This document shows, piece after piece, positions 25,042 through 33,376 of a stretch of 64,000 nt of DNA. Numbering within the stretch: position 1 is the stretch's first letter; every line of letters begins with the position of its first letter. The translations under genes were made by a program, and so were the position numbers. Below the pieces are notes generated by a model. It worked only from the letters and a program-made list of their open reading frames with translations, ran no database searches and was not told the origin of the DNA. Source of the DNA: Clostridiales bacterium (GTDB taxonomy: Bacteria > Bacillota > Clostridia > Christensenellales > Pumilibacteraceae); assembly GCA_015055625.1 (NCBI GenBank), contig SVHU01000005.1, forward strand, positions 45,673-109,672, given 5' to 3'.

Positions 25042-26346
25042 ATGAAAAATAAAACAATATTTTCGGCAATTATTTCGGGTTTATCTCTTACCTTGACATT
25101 ACTTGCCGTAACGTTTGTGTTAGTTATGGGCGAGCTTACGGCAAAAAAAGGAGAGCTTGACAACGTGTATGAGAGCAGTTTTTATTCGTTTTGTGATAAC
25201 GTTAACAACTTAGAAACCGATCTTGGCAAGCTTACGGTCGCAAGAGGAAGTGCGGATAGTATAGGAACTATAAACGACGCAAGAGCGCATGCTCAAAGCG
25301 CAATTGATTCATATTCGCTTTTGCCCTTAGATTTTAGCTCAGAGCAGTCTTGTCTTAAGTTTCTCAATCAAGTTTGCGATTGGTCAAACAGCTATGCAAA
25401 GGCAGTAGCTAAAGGTGATACCGATGAATACGCGGAGGGCGCGGAAAAACTTTATAAGTGCGCAAAAGAGCTAAACTCTCAGCTTAAAGAGATTGTAAAT
25501 AAGGTAAACGGCAACAAGATAGCGCGACTTAGCGGAACAGAGCTTTTGGGAAATAATTTGGTGGATCTCAATCTTTCGGTAAAGTCGCTTAGCGTAGAAT
25601 ATCCAACGCTTATTTATGACGGACCGTTTTCGGACAGGGAAGAATTTGTCGCAAAAGCGCTTGAAAATAAAAGGGCAATAAGCGAGGACGAGGCGATAAA
25701 TATTGCTAAAAGTCAGCTTAATATGAGCGGGATTGAAGTGCTTGGAAAAAGCGATAGAAAGGTAGCAGTATACGAATTGTCAGGCAAGGTAGAAGACAGA
25801 GAGGCTTATGCGTGTATTACGCAAAAAGGCGGATACGTATCATTGTTTTTGTGCAATTGCGACGAGCATACAGGTGAGTATTTGTCCGAAAAAAGCATAG
25901 AAAAGCTAATGAAAGTAAAGCTTGAAAGCTTGGGTTATACTAATATGCAAGCGGTTTGGAAGAACAATAACGACGGGCATATTTATATGAACTTTGCGCC
26001 AAAAGTAGACGGCGTAATATATTATACCGACCTTGTAAAAGTACGTGTTGCGCAAGAGAGCGGAAAGGTTGAAGGCATTGAAGCAAGCGGTTACGTTTCC
26101 TCGTTTACTAAGCGCGATTATAAAGCTAAAATAAGTAAAGCGCAAGCTGAACGAGGAGTAAAATTGGATGATATTATTCTAACTCGTCTTGCCGTTATTC
26201 CAAGCGGAACAAGCGAACGCTTTTGCTACGAGGTGCATGGAATTTACAATGACGAACAGTATTATATCTATATCGACGCAATAACAGGTGAGCAGGTTGA
26301 CATTTTAAAGGTAATCGGTTCGGATCAGGGCGAAGTGGTAATGTAA
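25042..26346 (+). CDS. ypeB: Germination protein YpeB
   Basis: The 434-residue protein starts with one membrane segment, has a helical N-terminal region (~30-180), and a C-terminal region with PepSY-type repeats (AINIAKSQLNM, KISKAQAERG and the final YYIYIDAITGEQVDIL). YpeB is required for SleB to accumulate in dormant spores. AAAGGAGG precedes the ATG at 25042, 13 bp after sleB; the two form an operon ended by a strong terminator. Confidence 0.93.
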   Translation: MKNKTIFSAIISGLSLTLTLLAVTFVLVMGELTAKKGELDNVYESSFYSFCDNVNNLETDLGKLTVARGSADSIGTINDARAHAQSAIDSYSLLPLDFSSEQSCLKFLNQVCDWSNSYAKAVAKGDTDEYAEGAEKLYKCAKELNSQLKEIVNKVNGNKIARLSGTELLGNNLVDLNLSVKSLSVEYPTLIYDGPFSDREEFVAKALENKRAISEDEAINIAKSQLNMSGIEVLGKSDRKVAVYELSGKVEDREAYACITQKGGYVSLFLCNCDEHTGEYLSEKSIEKLMKVKLESLGYTNMQAVWKNNNDGHIYMNFAPKVDGVIYYTDLVKVRVAQESGKVEGIEASGYVSSFTKRDYKAKISKAQAERGVKLDDIILTRLAVIPSGTSERFCYEVHGIYNDEQYYIYIDAITGEQVDILKVIGSDQGEVVM

Positions 26347-26351
26347 AAACA

Positions 26352-26385
26352 AACTTCCAAGGGGTAAAACCTTTGGGAGTTTTTT
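26352..26385 (+). terminator. Terminator of sleB-ypeB
   Basis: A 12-bp stem (26352-26363 with 26370-26381, two G-T pairs) is followed by T6. Confidence 0.88.
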
Positions 26386-26417
26386 ATATTCTTGCCTTGC
26401 ATTTTTAATTTTGGGTA

Positions 26418-26447
26418 TTGACAAAAAGTAGAGGTTTGTGGTATTCT
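26418..26447 (+). promoter_or_regulatory. Promoter of the thioredoxin-reductase-like operon
   Basis: TTGACA (26418-26423), 18-bp spacer, and TATTCT (26442-26447) preceded by TGG. Confidence 0.65.
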
Positions 26448-26466
26448 TATTGGTAGGAGAAAATTT

Positions 26467-27315
26467 ATGGAGAAATACGACGTTATAATTATTGGCGCAG
26501 GGCCGGCAGGGCTTACGTCCGCGTTATACGGAGCAAGAGCTAACCGCAAAGTTCTGGTGCTTGACGGAGAGTTTGGATTGGGCGAGGCGGGCAAGATTAT
26601 GCACCTTGAAAACTATCCGGGAATAGAGAGCGTGGATGGACTTTCCTTCTTGTTTGCTTTACAATCTCAGGCAAAAAAGGCTGGCGCGGAGATTGTTAGC
26701 GAAAGCGTAACAAGAATAGACTGCTCGGCAAAAACTGTAACAACAAAAAATCGCACGTACAACGCGGATAATATTATACTTGCTACGGGGTGCAAAAGTC
26801 AAAAGCTAGGACTTAAAGGTGAAAAAGAGCTTATTGGGTATGGCGTGAGCTATTGCGCAACGTGCGACGGCACGCTATTCAGAGGCCGGGAGGTTGCTCT
26901 TGTTGGGCGAGGAAGAAAGGCGGAAGACGACGTAAGATATCTTGCTAAAATCGTAAAAAAGGTTTATTATATAACTAGCGATAAAAATTATATAGCGGAT
27001 AACGTGGAAAATTTGGACGTTAAAGTTTTGGAGCTTGTGGGAAATCCGCTCGAAAAAATTATATTAAGTAACCAAAAACAGCTATACGTCCCCGTGATTT
27101 TCGTAAATATTGGCTATCTTCCTGAAACATCATTGGTTTTAGGACAGGTTAAAACAGACGAGAAAGGATATATAATTACTGATGAGAATATGCAAACTGA
27201 CGTAAAGGGAATTTATGCGGTTGGAGATATCAGACAAAAGAGTTTAAGACAAATAGTAACGGCGTGCGCAGACGGCGCGGTTGCCGTAGAACATGCAATA
27301 AGGAGAAAGAAGTAA
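26467..27315 (+). CDS. Thioredoxin-reductase-like flavoprotein lacking NADPH motifs
   Basis: The 282-residue protein has the FAD-binding GAGPAG (10-15), the redox pair CATC (Cys130, Cys133) and the closing GIYAVGDIR, all typical of low-Mr thioredoxin reductases. The second Rossmann domain is unusual: the NADPH loop GGGDSA is replaced by GRGRKA (147-152), and the downstream basic HRR...R motif that holds the 2'-phosphate is absent. The protein is also ~25 residues short. Ferredoxin-dependent reductases (FFTR) and other NADPH-independent members of the family lack the same motifs, so ferredoxin as electron donor is inferred. It heads an operon with a nitroreductase and an esterase. Confidence 0.82.
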   Translation: MEKYDVIIIGAGPAGLTSALYGARANRKVLVLDGEFGLGEAGKIMHLENYPGIESVDGLSFLFALQSQAKKAGAEIVSESVTRIDCSAKTVTTKNRTYNADNIILATGCKSQKLGLKGEKELIGYGVSYCATCDGTLFRGREVALVGRGRKAEDDVRYLAKIVKKVYYITSDKNYIADNVENLDVKVLELVGNPLEKIILSNQKQLYVPVIFVNIGYLPETSLVLGQVKTDEKGYIITDENMQTDVKGIYAVGDIRQKSLRQIVTACADGAVAVEHAIRRKK

Positions 27316-27319
27316 AAGT

Positions 27320-27862
27320 ATGAACGTAGAAAGAGCAATATCTGTAAGAAGAAGTATAAGAAAGTTTAACAGCAGACCTATTGGTGATGAGATTTTGCGC
27401 AAGATTTTGCTTGCAGGTAACGACGCGCCCAGCGCGCTCAACAATCAGGATAAAGCGATTGTAGCAATAGTGGGCGATAATGCAAAAGCTAAGCTTAACG
27501 AGGTTGTAAAAAATAATTCTACTCCCGAAACGATTGAGAGAATTACCGCGCGTCTTAACGGCGAGTTTAATTTCTTTTACAATGCGCCCGTGCTTATTTT
27601 AGTAACGTCCAGCAACACGTTGTATCCAGAGGCAGATTGCGCGTGCGCTATCGAGAATATGTATCTTCGTGCTACCGATTTAGGTCTTGGCGCGTGCTGG
27701 ATCAATCAGTTGACGAAGGTAAACTATCCCGAGCTTAAAGAGTTTTTGAAAAAATCTGGACTTAGCGAGGATTATGTTGTATATGGCGCGCTAGCTATCG
27801 GATATACGGATGAAACTTTTACAACTAAAGAAAAGAAAAACCGTATAATCGTAGTAAGATAA
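27320..27862 (+). CDS. Nitroreductase-family FMN protein
   Basis: The 180-residue protein has the family start RRSIRKFNSRPI (FMN phosphate contact), an SALNNQ segment, and GLGACWINQL near the C-terminus. Such enzymes reduce nitro groups, quinones or other acceptors using NAD(P)H and FMN; the substrate is unknown. The gene begins 4 bp after the thioredoxin-reductase-like gene, so the two are coexpressed and may both serve redox balance. Confidence 0.88.
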   Translation: MNVERAISVRRSIRKFNSRPIGDEILRKILLAGNDAPSALNNQDKAIVAIVGDNAKAKLNEVVKNNSTPETIERITARLNGEFNFFYNAPVLILVTSSNTLYPEADCACAIENMYLRATDLGLGACWINQLTKVNYPELKEFLKKSGLSEDYVVYGALAIGYTDETFTTKEKKNRIIVVR

Positions 27863-27876
27863 GGAGAAATATAATT

Positions 27877-28701
27877 ATGATGACGGTAAAACAAATTAAC
27901 TTAAGCGAAGAGTACGGAATTCCTGGAAATGCTAAACTTGATATCTATCTTCATGAGATAACAAACGAGATAAGAGGTAAAAAGTATACCTTAAACCGTA
28001 AGGCAATGGTAGTAGTTCCCGGCGGTGGTTACGGTATGGTATCCGTGCGCGAGGGTGAGCCTATTGCTATCGACTTTTTCAATCGCGGATACAATGCGTT
28101 CGTGCTTTATTACGACGTAGCGCCCAACCGTTATCCAATGCAAATAACTCAGCTTGCTTGCGCAGTTGACTATGTTAAAAAACACGCCGAAGAATTTTGC
28201 ATCGACGCAAATGAGGTTTGCGCAGTTGGATTCTCGGCTGGCGGACATCTTACGGGCTGTTTGGCAAATATGTGGAATTGCTTGCCTCAAGACTATCTTG
28301 CTGGCAAGGATATTGACGCTAAGGTAAAAGCGGTTGTGCTTTCGTATCCCGTAATTTATAACGATTCTCACGTAGGCTCGTTTAAGAACCTTTTGGGAAT
28401 AACCGACGTGGAAAACGATCCGATGGCAAACGCTCTTTCTTTGGATAGAACTGTAACTGCTGATAATCCCCCTTGCTTTATCTGGACTACCGCAACTGAC
28501 GCGTGCGTAAACCCTATGGCTACCGTAAAATACGTTGAGGCGTACCTTAAGGCAGGTATTACAGTTGAGTGTCATATGTGGCCGTACGGAGGACACGGCG
28601 CGGCTACTTGCGACGGAAGAACTAACGAAAATTACGAGGACGTTTTTCCAGCAAGAGAATGGCTCGATCTTGCCGATAGATTTATTTGTAAGCTTAAATA
28701 A
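27877..28701 (+). CDS. Alpha/beta-hydrolase esterase (acetylesterase type)
   Basis: The 274-residue protein has the oxyanion motif PGGGYGMVS (HGGG-type), the nucleophile elbow GFSAGGH, an Asp in TTATDACVN and the closing His in YGGHGAA, completing a catalytic triad. It lacks a signal peptide and is probably cytosolic. The pattern fits small carbohydrate acetylesterases of the BD-FAE/Aes group; substrate unknown. AAGGAG precedes tandem ATG codons at 27877/27880. It lies 14 bp after the nitroreductase gene. Confidence 0.85.
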   Translation: MMTVKQINLSEEYGIPGNAKLDIYLHEITNEIRGKKYTLNRKAMVVVPGGGYGMVSVREGEPIAIDFFNRGYNAFVLYYDVAPNRYPMQITQLACAVDYVKKHAEEFCIDANEVCAVGFSAGGHLTGCLANMWNCLPQDYLAGKDIDAKVKAVVLSYPVIYNDSHVGSFKNLLGITDVENDPMANALSLDRTVTADNPPCFIWTTATDACVNPMATVKYVEAYLKAGITVECHMWPYGGHGAATCDGRTNENYEDVFPAREWLDLADRFICKLK

Positions 28702-28703
28702 TT

Positions 28704-28952
28704 ATGATTCACTCAATGTCCGGTGGCGTAATAAAAAAGTACGCTACGAAAACACTTATTAAAGTAAGATTTGACGATATTGTCAAGTGGTATGAATGCT
28801 TAGTTCCGGTGTTTGTGGGAGATACCGCAATAGCGGAAATTGAGGGCGAAGAAAAAAGCGGGAAGGTGGAAGAAGTGCTAAATCAAGTAACTGCCGACAA
28901 GTCCCCAGTGCCGTTTTCTTCATTGAAAGAAATTTTACAAATATCCGAGTAA
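28704..28952 (+). CDS. Small hypothetical protein, 82 aa
   Basis: Not recognised. A beta-rich small protein (KTLIKVRFDDIV, VPVFVGDTAIAEIEG) that could form a small barrel. It starts 2 bp after the esterase stop, without a clear ribosome site, so translational coupling is likely. The frame ends just before a strong bidirectional terminator, which supports it being the last gene of the operon. A start at codon 5 (Met) is equally possible. Confidence 0.55.
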   Translation: MIHSMSGGVIKKYATKTLIKVRFDDIVKWYECLVPVFVGDTAIAEIEGEEKSGKVEEVLNQVTADKSPVPFSSLKEILQISE

Positions 28953-28982
28953 ATGTAACGAAAAATCATATACGTATATGAG

Positions 28983-29020
28983 AAAAACTCACAAAACTAA
29001 TGCAGTTTTGTGAGTTTTTT
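28983..29020. terminator. Bidirectional terminator
   Basis: A perfect 16-bp stem (28983-28998 with 29004-29019) with A-run and T-run flanks lies between convergent operons. Confidence 0.92.
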
Positions 29021-29034
29021 GCTTGCGAGGATAT

Positions 29035-29904
29035 TTAGTTTTTATTTGCTTGTTGAGTTTTTAGAGCGTAGTAGCCCTCTATATTATCGTGTTCGCTTAC
29101 CGTAAATTCCGTTTTGTTTAAGTATTTCAAAATTTCGATAAGGGCAATACAACCAATGCCTATAACTCTAGCGCGCTTTTCGCCAATAGAGGGGAAAGTT
29201 TTTGCAATATCTTCGCTATCTTTGCAAGCGTAAATTTGATCTTCTAGCTTAATTAGTTCGTCAAGCGTTATAACAGAGCCGTGGTTAGAGGTTGCGTCGT
29301 AAGTCTGCATTTTTTTGACCATTGCCGAAAGCGAAGTAGCAGTTCCGCCTATGCCTACTGCCTTGTACGTAAAGCGCGGATATTTTTTTACTTGTTCGCT
29401 ATAATAATCGTGAGTTTTTTGTCTGTCGTTGTTGCATATATCCCTAACGCGCATTACGCCTATTGGTAAGCTTAGCCCGTTTTCTATTTGCTTTTCACCC
29501 TGCACAAGCTCTATCGAAGCTCCGCCAATGTCTATCACGCACACCTTTTCGTTTTGAGCGTTTGCACCTATAAATCCGCACAACGCTTCGTCGCTTCCCG
29601 AGATAACGTCAATGGATATTCCGGTGGCGTTTTGTACGATTTCGGACACTACGTATGCGTTTTTTCCGCTACGCATAGCTTCTGTTCCAAATACAAAAAT
29701 ACGATCAGCGCCCTTTTGTTTTGCTTCGTTTATAAAATTTATTATAGCGCTTGTTGTGCGCTCGATAGCTTCTGGGAGTAAAGAACCCGTTATGGCTAGA
29801 TTTTCTGATAAAAAGGTGGTGCTTACCTTCTTAGGATTTACAATCTTGTTTTCCATAAAGCATAGGCGGACCGAGTTGCTTCCGATATCTATTACTGCAT
29901 CCAT
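29035..29904 (-). CDS. Ppx/GppA-family phosphatase
   Basis: The 289-residue protein has the phosphate-1 loop VIDIGSNSVRL, the phosphate-2 loop VIDIGGASIELV, the FGTEAMR strand and the GIGGTATSLSAM segment of the ASKHA-fold Ppx/GppA family. It hydrolyses polyphosphate or pppGpp; at ~290 residues only the catalytic core is present, without the C-terminal HD-type domain of longer members. No ppk is in view. It follows divIC by 1 bp in a two-gene operon, an order seen in many Firmicutes. Confidence 0.9.
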   Translation of the reverse strand: MDAVIDIGSNSVRLCFMENKIVNPKKVSTTFLSENLAITGSLLPEAIERTTSAIINFINEAKQKGADRIFVFGTEAMRSGKNAYVVSEIVQNATGISIDVISGSDEALCGFIGANAQNEKVCVIDIGGASIELVQGEKQIENGLSLPIGVMRVRDICNNDRQKTHDYYSEQVKKYPRFTYKAVGIGGTATSLSAMVKKMQTYDATSNHGSVITLDELIKLEDQIYACKDSEDIAKTFPSIGEKRARVIGIGCIALIEILKYLNKTEFTVSEHDNIEGYYALKTQQANKN

Positions 29905-29905
29905 A

Positions 29906-30193
29906 TTATTTTTCGCTTACCCCTACGTAAACTTCTTCGTCCGGGTTTGATTTATCCAAGTATTCTCTTGCGTATCTGTCGGTGTAGTCTGAAGATTGTT
30001 TGTACTCTATTTCGGTTTGGTTTTTTTGAATTGTCTGCTCTAGTGATGCAAGCTGATTTTTAAGCTCGCGCTCTTTTGCTGAAAGGTTTACGGATTTTAT
30101 GATATTTGCAACTAATGCAACTATAAGTATTCCTATAAAAGCGATAAGCGAAACCGAAAGGATTTTTACAAACTGAGGTTTGTTGGTAATCAA
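29906..30193 (-). CDS. divIC: Septum formation initiator DivIC-like protein
   Basis: The 95-residue protein has a short N-terminal tail, one membrane segment (~12-32), then a coiled coil (SAKERELKNQLASLEQTI) and a short acidic end, the layout of DivIC/FtsL-type divisome proteins that bridge FtsQ/DivIB and the septal synthase. There is no ATG; the start is TTG at 30193, supported by GGAG ~11 nt upstream and absence of any internal Met. It is the first gene of an operon with ppx/gppA. Confidence 0.85.
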   Translation of the reverse strand: MITNKPQFVKILSVSLIAFIGILIVALVANIIKSVNLSAKERELKNQLASLEQTIQKNQTEIEYKQSSDYTDRYAREYLDKSNPDEEVYVGVSEK

Positions 30194-30222
30194 CTTAAAA
30201 AGCGTTCTCCTTATTTTATATT

Positions 30223-30279
30223 TGCGCGGTTATTTTTTTAGACAATAATTGTATTATTGTTGCCAACTTTTACCGCGCA
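30223..30279 (-). promoter_or_regulatory. Nested hairpin in the divIC leader
   Basis: A GC-rich 8-bp outer stem (30223-30230 with 30272-30279) encloses an 8-bp inner stem (30242-30249 with 30253-30260). It lies in the transcribed leader between promoter and TTG start and has no T-run, so it is not a simple terminator. Confidence 0.5.
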
Positions 30280-30284
30280 GTTTA

Positions 30285-30313
30285 AGTATAGCATACTAAC
30301 GCAAAAAATTCAA
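30285..30313 (-). promoter_or_regulatory. Promoter of divIC-ppx
   Basis: On the minus strand TTGAAT (30313-30308), 17-bp spacer, TATACT (30290-30285). Confidence 0.65.
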
Positions 30314-30354
30314 GGGCATCTTGTAAAAAATTTTGTAAAATACTATAAAAATAA

Positions 30355-30383
30355 TTGACAAAAATCGCAAAACTTTATACAAT
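30355..30383 (+). promoter_or_regulatory. Promoter of the polyamine operon
   Basis: TTGACA (30355-30360), 17-bp spacer, TACAAT (30378-30383). A ~160-nt leader follows before the regulator gene; I see no known riboswitch in it. Confidence 0.8.
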
Positions 30384-30550
30384 ATGTTTGTTTAGTTAAA
30401 ATAAACCCAAAGTTTATTATAAAGTGACTTCTTTACGGAATGAATTTTGTTATCAAACCGGTTTTGTTTTGACTATTTTTTTGTTTGGTACTGATAAAAA
30501 TTGTGGCATAGCCATTTGTTTTATTACTATTATAACGGAGGACTTAAAAT

Positions 30551-31084
30551 ATGGAGCTTGGAGCTAAGATAAAAGCATTGCGACTGAAAAACAGGCTAAC
30601 GCAAGGCGAGCTTGCGGACAGGTGTGAGCTTACAAAGGGATATATATCACAGCTAGAGAACGAACTAACAAGTCCGTCGATAGCAACGCTTAAAGATATT
30701 TTGCAAACGCTGGGCTCGTCGCTTAACGAGTTTTTCTCGGATGATGACGATGAAAAAGTGGTGTTTGGTAAAGAGGATTACTTTGTCAAAGAAACCGAGG
30801 ATTTTAACGTAACTTGGCTAGTTCCTTCCGCGCAAAAGAATGTGATGGAAGCGATAAGAATGGAGATTGCGCCAAACAAGTCGAGCGAGAACGATTTACC
30901 GCACGACGGTGAGGAGTTTGGGTACGTTCTTGAGGGTAAGATAAGAGTAAACTTAGGAAAAAAGAAGTTTGTAGCAACGAAAGGCGAAACGTTTTATTTT
31001 AGGGCAGACAAAACGCATAATATTCAAAACCTTACGGATAAAAAAGCTGTTGTGTTGTGGCTTAGCTGTCCACCTAATTTTTAA
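30551..31084 (+). CDS. XRE-cupin transcriptional regulator of the pot operon
   Basis: The 177-residue protein has an N-terminal XRE helix-turn-helix (~5-60, LTQGELADRCELTKGYISQLE) and a C-terminal cupin (~100-175, with HDGEEFGYVLEGKI and a terminal PPNF) that would bind a small ligand. The same fusion heads potABCD in many Firmicutes and is thought to sense polyamines. Its gene is 14 bp before potA and is the first of five tightly packed genes, so it probably autoregulates. Confidence 0.9.
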   Translation: MELGAKIKALRLKNRLTQGELADRCELTKGYISQLENELTSPSIATLKDILQTLGSSLNEFFSDDDDEKVVFGKEDYFVKETEDFNVTWLVPSAQKNVMEAIRMEIAPNKSSENDLPHDGEEFGYVLEGKIRVNLGKKKFVATKGETFYFRADKTHNIQNLTDKKAVVLWLSCPPNF

Positions 31085-31098
31085 GAGAGGAAAAGAAA

Positions 31099-32595
31099 AT
31101 GAAAGAAAAACAGAATGTAAAAACCGATAAAATTATAGAAGTTAAAAACGTTACGAAAATCTTCGAGGACGGCGTTACCGTTATCGACGATATGAACCTT
31201 TCGATAAAGCGCGGACAATTTGTTACGCTCTTAGGTCCGTCGGGTTGTGGAAAAACCACGTTACTTAGAATGATTGCAGGCTTTGACACGCCTACTAAGG
31301 GTAATATTTATATCGAAAACGAGGAGGTTACTAACGAGCCTCCGTATAATCGTCCCGTAAACACCGTATTCCAAAAATACGCGCTTTTCCCACACCTTAA
31401 CGTTTTTAAGAACGTTGCGTTTGGTCTTAAGCTCAAAGTTATTGAAAGTGTGGATGAAAATGGCAAGAAAATAAAGAGAAAGCTTAGCAAAAAAGAGATT
31501 GAAGAAAAGGTAAATAGAGCGCTTAAGCTTGTGGACTTGGAAGATTATGGACATAGAAACGTAAATTCGCTTTCGGGCGGTCAGCAACAGCGTATCGCTA
31601 TTGCAAGAGCGCTTGTTTGCGAGCCTAAAGTTCTGCTTTTGGATGAACCGCTCGGAGCGCTTGACCTTAAAATGCGTAAGGAAATGCAGATAGAGCTTAT
31701 GAATATGCACAAGAACTTGGGCATAACCTTTATTTATGTTACGCACGATCAGGAAGAAGCACTTACTATGAGCGACGTGATCGTGGTGTTAAACGACGGT
31801 TATATTCAGCAGGTTGGCACTCCTAAAAAGATTTACGACGAGCCAGCGAACGCGTTTGTTGCAAACTTTATTGGTGAAAGTAACATTTTGTCGGGTGTTA
31901 TGCTCAAAGATTACGTGGTAAAATTCTTGGACAAAGAGTTTGAGTGCTTGGATAAAGGTTTTTTGAAAAACGAGAAAGTCGATCTTGTAATTCGTCCCGA
32001 GGATATCAAAGTGTACGCTAAAGATAGCGGTAAAGGACAGTTTGAAGGCGTTGTAACCTCGTCAGTTTTTAAAGGTACGTATTACGAAATGAATATTCTT
32101 GCTTCTGAATATGAGTTTACCGTGCAAAATACCACCGAGCGTAAAACTGGTGAGATTGTGGAACTTAAGATTGTTCCCGATAGTATACACATTATGAGAA
32201 AACTACGTACCGTAAACGAGTTTAAGGGCGTAGTAAGTAGCGAAAATACCGTGTCGTTCTGTGGCGGTGAATTTGAGTTTGTAAACGACGGAACGCACGA
32301 AAAGGGTGATGAGGTAAATGTAAAAGTTCCGTTTGACGGAATAGAGATTACTGACGACGAAAACGACGGTATTATCGGTGCTAATATTACTCAGGTGCTT
32401 TATAAGGGTACTTACTATCAGGTTCAAATATATTCTGATACCGATGAAGACTTCTATACTGATACTCCTTATGAGTGGGATATAAATGATAGAGTTGGTA
32501 TTAAGATTGCGCCCGAAAAGATTACCCTTACAAAGGTGGAAGAAGAGGAAGAACAATCTAAAACTAGTGGAGAGGAGGTCGTAAATGAAGCCTAA
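31099..32595 (+). CDS. potA: Spermidine/putrescine ABC transporter ATPase PotA, extended
   Basis: The 498-residue protein has Walker A GPSGCGKTT (46-54), signature LSGGQQQR near 158, Walker B LLLDEPLGALD, and the VTHDQEEA H-loop. PotA energises polyamine uptake. Usual PotA is 350-380 residues with one regulatory TOBE region; here two related C-terminal segments (~315-365 with VFKGTYYEMNI and ~430-485 with VLYKGTYYQVQI) indicate a duplicated TOBE-like unit, and an acidic tail follows. The extra part could add ligand sensing. The stop overlaps potB by 11 bp. Confidence 0.94.
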   Translation: MKEKQNVKTDKIIEVKNVTKIFEDGVTVIDDMNLSIKRGQFVTLLGPSGCGKTTLLRMIAGFDTPTKGNIYIENEEVTNEPPYNRPVNTVFQKYALFPHLNVFKNVAFGLKLKVIESVDENGKKIKRKLSKKEIEEKVNRALKLVDLEDYGHRNVNSLSGGQQQRIAIARALVCEPKVLLLDEPLGALDLKMRKEMQIELMNMHKNLGITFIYVTHDQEEALTMSDVIVVLNDGYIQQVGTPKKIYDEPANAFVANFIGESNILSGVMLKDYVVKFLDKEFECLDKGFLKNEKVDLVIRPEDIKVYAKDSGKGQFEGVVTSSVFKGTYYEMNILASEYEFTVQNTTERKTGEIVELKIVPDSIHIMRKLRTVNEFKGVVSSENTVSFCGGEFEFVNDGTHEKGDEVNVKVPFDGIEITDDENDGIIGANITQVLYKGTYYQVQIYSDTDEDFYTDTPYEWDINDRVGIKIAPEKITLTKVEEEEEQSKTSGEEVVNEA

Positions 32596-33376
32596 GTTCA
32601 AACGCACCTATTTTGCCTTTCCGTACGCGTTACTGTGCGTATTGTTTGTGGTAGTTCCGCTAGGAATAATGTTGTACTTTGCATGTACGGACTTTGAAGG
32701 CTCTTTTACTTTTGACAATTTCGGTTACTTTTTTACTGAAAGCGAAACGCAACTCGTTTTGCTAAAATCGGTGGGAACGGCTTTGCTTGCAACTGTTATT
32801 TGTTTTTTACTTGCATATCCGCTTGCTTACATTCTAGCGTCCTCGCCCTTCAACAAAACAGCAATACTTGTTATGCTGTTTATTATCCCGATGTGGATAA
32901 ATTCGCTATTACGTATCTACGCAACTCGTACGTTTTTTGAAATGATTGGAATAGAGCGTGGATATTTTGCGGTGGTAATAGGACTTGTATACGACTTTTT
33001 ACCGTTTATGCTTTTGCCTATTTATACCTCGCTTAATAATATGGATAAAAGCTATCTTGAAGCGTCTTATGATTTGGGAGCCAACCCAATAGCAAGCTTT
33101 TTTAAGGTAACTTTTCCGCTTTCTATGCCGGGAGTGGTAAGCGGAGTGCTTATGGTATTTATGCCTGCAATATCTACAATTGGTATTACCGAGATGCTTG
33201 GTAACAAGGACGTTTATTTGTTCGGTAACCTAATAAACGACTATCTAGGAGAGTTTTATACCTGGAACATAGGCGCAGCGTATTCGTTTATTATGCTTGT
33301 GCTTATAGCGATTTCTATGCTTATCGCAAACAAATTCGGAAACGGAGAAACTACTGCAAGAGGAGGTACGATATGA
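32585..33376 (+). CDS. potB: Spermidine/putrescine ABC transporter permease PotB
   Basis: The 263-residue protein has six hydrophobic segments and the EAA-type loop EASYDLGANPIASFFKVTFP. It forms the channel with PotC. AGGAGG inside the potA end precedes the ATG. It overlaps potC by 4 bp. Confidence 0.93.
   Translation: MKPKFKRTYFAFPYALLCVLFVVVPLGIMLYFACTDFEGSFTFDNFGYFFTESETQLVLLKSVGTALLATVICFLLAYPLAYILASSPFNKTAILVMLFIIPMWINSLLRIYATRTFFEMIGIERGYFAVVIGLVYDFLPFMLLPIYTSLNNMDKSYLEASYDLGANPIASFFKVTFPLSMPGVVSGVLMVFMPAISTIGITEMLGNKDVYLFGNLINDYLGEFYTWNIGAAYSFIMLVLIAISMLIANKFGNGETTARGGTI

Noticed and set aside
30223..30279. T-box riboswitch, from an ACCGCG-like string
   Set aside because: The conserved GGTGGNACCGCG T-box sequence is absent and the downstream gene is not amino-acid related.
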